Origin: Verrucomicrobiales bacterium | Lineage (GTDB): Bacteria > Verrucomicrobiota > Verrucomicrobiia > Verrucomicrobiales > DEV007 | Direction: 5' to 3' | Assembly (NCBI GenBank): GCA_024638765.1 | Contig: JAHEJT010000010.1 | Coordinates: 1 to 60,307, forward strand | DNA: 60,307 nt | Part shown: one piece after another, positions 58,430-60,307 of the stretch | Position numbering within the stretch: the first letter of the stretch is position 1 | How the letters are laid out: the number at the start of each line of letters is the position of its first letter | Made by a program: the position numbers and the translations under genes | The notes under the pieces: model-generated | The model's database searches: none | What the model was told of the DNA's origin: nothing | Seen by the model: the letters and a program-made list of their open reading frames with translations, nothing else

Positions 58430-59833
58430 TCAAAGAAGCGTCTGCGCGGAATAGCCGTGCCCGACCCCGCAGTGCTCAATCAGTCGCGAATACACTTCCA
58501 CCGCCGGCATCGCCCCCGTCTCCGGTAAATCTCTGAAATCGCCAATCATCACCGGCCAATCGTCCTTGTCCTCCGGTATCCGCCCGTGGGAACCGCGCAC
58601 CAGGCTCGCGTCCAGCGGGATCACGTCCATCAGCATCCGGCACCCCAGGCTCTTGCGTAGCAGTTTTCCCGCAATTCTAAGCCTCGGAAAACGCAGTTTC
58701 GGATCAAGGAATAATTCCACCGGATCATAACCCGGTTTGCGATGTATGTCCACGCAGCGCGCGTAATCCGGCGCCAGCTTGTCGTCCATCCAGTAATAAT
58801 AAGTAAACCAACTCCGGGAGTCAGCAACGGCAATCAGGTCGCCTGAGCGTTCGTGATCGAGAGAATAAAAATGTTTCCACACTTCATCGAGCACTTGGCC
58901 GACCCCTTCCGTGGCTTCCAGGGTGGCGCGCACTTCCTTTTCGATCCCCGAATCATTGATGTAAATATGCGCCACTTGGTGGTCGGCGATCGCAAATGCG
59001 CGGCTCGCGCCCAGGTCGATGGCCTCCCTGCCCAGTTCCTCCTTAATCGCAATCCAGCCTTTCTCACGGAACACCCGGTTCAAGTGGACCGGCCGATCCA
59101 CGCGGGTAATTCCATACTCGGAAAGCAATACGGACTTGATAGATCGCTTCTCATAAAAACGGATCAAGTCGCCGACCAACCCATCGATTTCCTGCAGTTC
59201 CGCAGCCACCTCCGGATCATCCGGCCCCAGCCGCTGCAGGCTGTAGTCGAGGTGCGGCAGGTAAACTAGCGACAGGCCCGGCCAATGCTTCTCTTCGATC
59301 CACTTTGCGGAACGAGCAATCCAGCGGCTGGACTCAATTCCCGAGGCCGGACCCCAGAAATTCGGAAAAGGAAACGCTCCCAGCTGCTTCACGAGGCGCG
59401 CCCTCTCCCCCATGGGCCGGGTGTATATATCAAACACCTTCCTTCCGTCGGCAGGGTAGAGTGGACGCGGCGTGATTGAAAAATCCGCCGTCGAATACAT
59501 GTTGAACCACCAAAAGAGCTTTGCGCAAGTAAAATCCGGATCCCGCTGGCGCAGCTCCTCCCAGATCTTGCGCCCGTGAACCAGGTGATTTGACTGTTTC
59601 CAGAACTGGTGCTCCGCCAGTTCGCGATGATACCAGCCGTTGCCCACGATACCGTGCACTTTGGGAACCGCCCCGGTCAGGTAAGTCGCCTGCGCGCTGC
59701 AAGTGACCGCGGGAAGAATCGGCTCGATACGAGTCCACTCGTTTCGGTTGAGAAACTCCAGTATCTTGGGTGTGTTCTCGCCAATGTGCCGCGGCGTTAA
59801 CCCTACCACATTGATGACCGCGGTCCTCTGCAC
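58430..59833 (-). CDS. EboF-like alkaline phosphatase-superfamily phosphodiesterase
   Basis: A 467-residue type I phosphodiesterase/nucleotide pyrophosphatase-like enzyme. The start VINVVGLTPRHIGENTP and PAVTCSAQATYLTG (Thr44 as the predicted nucleophile), followed by HGIVGNGWY, LFWWFNMYSTADFSITPRPLYPADG and LVYLPHLDYSLQRLGPDDP, match a family that in ebo clusters is EboF. No other ebo gene is visible in the window; upstream on the same strand is a ThuA-like gene. The metal-site Asp/His residues (DHQVAHIYIN) appear intact. Substrate unknown. Confidence 0.85.
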   Translation of the reverse strand: MQRTAVINVVGLTPRHIGENTPKILEFLNRNEWTRIEPILPAVTCSAQATYLTGAVPKVHGIVGNGWYHRELAEHQFWKQSNHLVHGRKIWEELRQRDPDFTCAKLFWWFNMYSTADFSITPRPLYPADGRKVFDIYTRPMGERARLVKQLGAFPFPNFWGPASGIESSRWIARSAKWIEEKHWPGLSLVYLPHLDYSLQRLGPDDPEVAAELQEIDGLVGDLIRFYEKRSIKSVLLSEYGITRVDRPVHLNRVFREKGWIAIKEELGREAIDLGASRAFAIADHQVAHIYINDSGIEKEVRATLEATEGVGQVLDEVWKHFYSLDHERSGDLIAVADSRSWFTYYYWMDDKLAPDYARCVDIHRKPGYDPVELFLDPKLRFPRLRIAGKLLRKSLGCRMLMDVIPLDASLVRGSHGRIPEDKDDWPVMIGDFRDLPETGAMPAVEVYSRLIEHCGVGHGYSAQTLL

Positions 59834-59886
59834 GGCGTTAGCTTACGAATGAAACCGAAATTCGCAAATGGGATTCCCAACAGACT

Positions 59887-59917
59887 GCGCAAAGCCTGAC
59901 GAAGACAGGATAAAGAG
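59887..59917. repeat. Dispersed hairpin family C, copy 3
   Basis: GCGCAAAGCC-hairpin-CAGGATAAAGAG, similar to 21259-21285 and 21366-21392 (GCAGAGCC...GGATAAA). The stem here is imperfect. Confidence 0.5.
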
Positions 59918-59951
59918 TTCACATGAGGGGAGCCTTTTCCGGGAACAGTGT

Positions 59952-60307
59952 CTACTTCCCAGACCCGGCCCAGCGGATCGCGTTTGCCATCAGCAGGTGA
60001 AACTGCCCGAGCGACCAAGTGCGCGGTTCCCCCGTAAAAGCAGAATACACCACCCTCCCCTTACCCACGCTGCGCGCCCAGGTCCACGGCTCCCCGTTGC
60101 GTTCCTGCAGTATCACGCAGTCTTCCTCGAAATCGAGATGGCTGATCTTGCCGCCCCATGCCTCGAAGCTATCTACTCCCTCAGTGACAGGATGTTCCTC
60201 CCCCGCCCTCTCTACCCTGAAGGCCGACACTTTGCCGCCGTAACTCCCAAAGAATGCTCCCACCAGCGACGTGTAGCCCGCTTCCTTAAAAAAACAATCT
60301 CCCGCCC
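59952..60307 (-). CDS. ThuA-like protein (5' end outside window)
   Basis: The C-terminal 117 residues of a ThuA/glutamine-amidotransferase-like fold protein; the frame stays open through the right edge. HPVTEGVDSFEAW, DCVILQERNGEPWTWARSVGKGRVVYSAFTGEP and FHLLMANAIRWA match the second half of ThuA-domain proteins, often tied to sugar metabolism. It lies upstream of the EboF-like gene with a 118-base spacer holding a hairpin repeat. Full length and start cannot be seen. Confidence 0.8.
   Translation of the reverse strand, partial: AGDCFFKEAGYTSLVGAFFGSYGGKVSAFRVERAGEEHPVTEGVDSFEAWGGKISHLDFEEDCVILQERNGEPWTWARSVGKGRVVYSAFTGEPRTWSLGQFHLLMANAIRWAGSGK

Overview
The window reads as chromosomal DNA of a Gram-negative bacterium of the PVC group, most likely a verrucomicrobium (inference). 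The support is a DUF1549/DUF1553 plus DUF1501 plus planctomycete-type cytochrome c gene set, LpxA and LptD for an LPS outer membrane, a Lys-rich histone-tail-like protein starting MGQQYNK, high GC with AT-rich intergenic islands, and the rpsO-pnp pair. No rRNA, tRNA, insertion sequence with a transposase, prophage or CRISPR array was recognised.

Layout. 1-9361 is transcribed leftward: a c-type cytochrome/DUF1501/DUF1549-1553 set (4462-9361), a PQQ-type propeller lipoprotein, and a radical SAM HemN-like protein, a chorismate-lyase-like protein and a halogenase-like flavoprotein cut by the window edge. 9721-16100 holds a membrane-anchored solute-binding sensor, a phosphatidylserine decarboxylase-amidinotransferase pair behind an operator-like palindrome, a fatty acid desaturase and a MATE exporter. 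16257-22223 holds a PotD-like lipoprotein, a hybrid histidine kinase and divergent TrpA-like and TrpF-like proteins separated by a MITE-like element. 22267-31869 is housekeeping: an unknown protein, polyprenyl synthase, RadC, LpxA, LptD, UDP-sugar dehydrogenase and RsmB. 32351-42058 holds a candidate small RNA, pnp, rpsO, a Lon-N domain protein, dGTPase, a YacP-like nuclease, the Lys-rich protein, YebC and Rho. 42230-46407 holds a BON-like membrane protein, a large membrane protein with a duplicated unrecognised domain, and a GAF protein.

46872-58212 is a carbohydrate-catabolism island built on two divergent operons. Leftward: an LsrF/FbaB-type aldolase, a fused RhaD-type aldolase/short-chain dehydrogenase, DhaK, DhaL, a second LsrF-type aldolase and a TIM-barrel isomerase. 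Rightward: an alpha/beta hydrolase, a second TIM-barrel isomerase/epimerase, an AraB-type kinase and an AraD-type 4-epimerase. Together these would phosphorylate ketoses, cleave or epimerise them, and feed DHAP and pentose phosphates into central metabolism. An EboF-like phosphodiesterase and a partial ThuA-like protein close the window.

The most unusual signal is not a gene. Many intergenic spacers contain tandem repeats with a strict 7-base (or 14-base) period but different unit sequences, often ending at or a few bases before a start codon. They come with several families of short perfect hairpins, two of which recur within the window with compensatory base changes. Many start codons lack a visible Shine-Dalgarno sequence.
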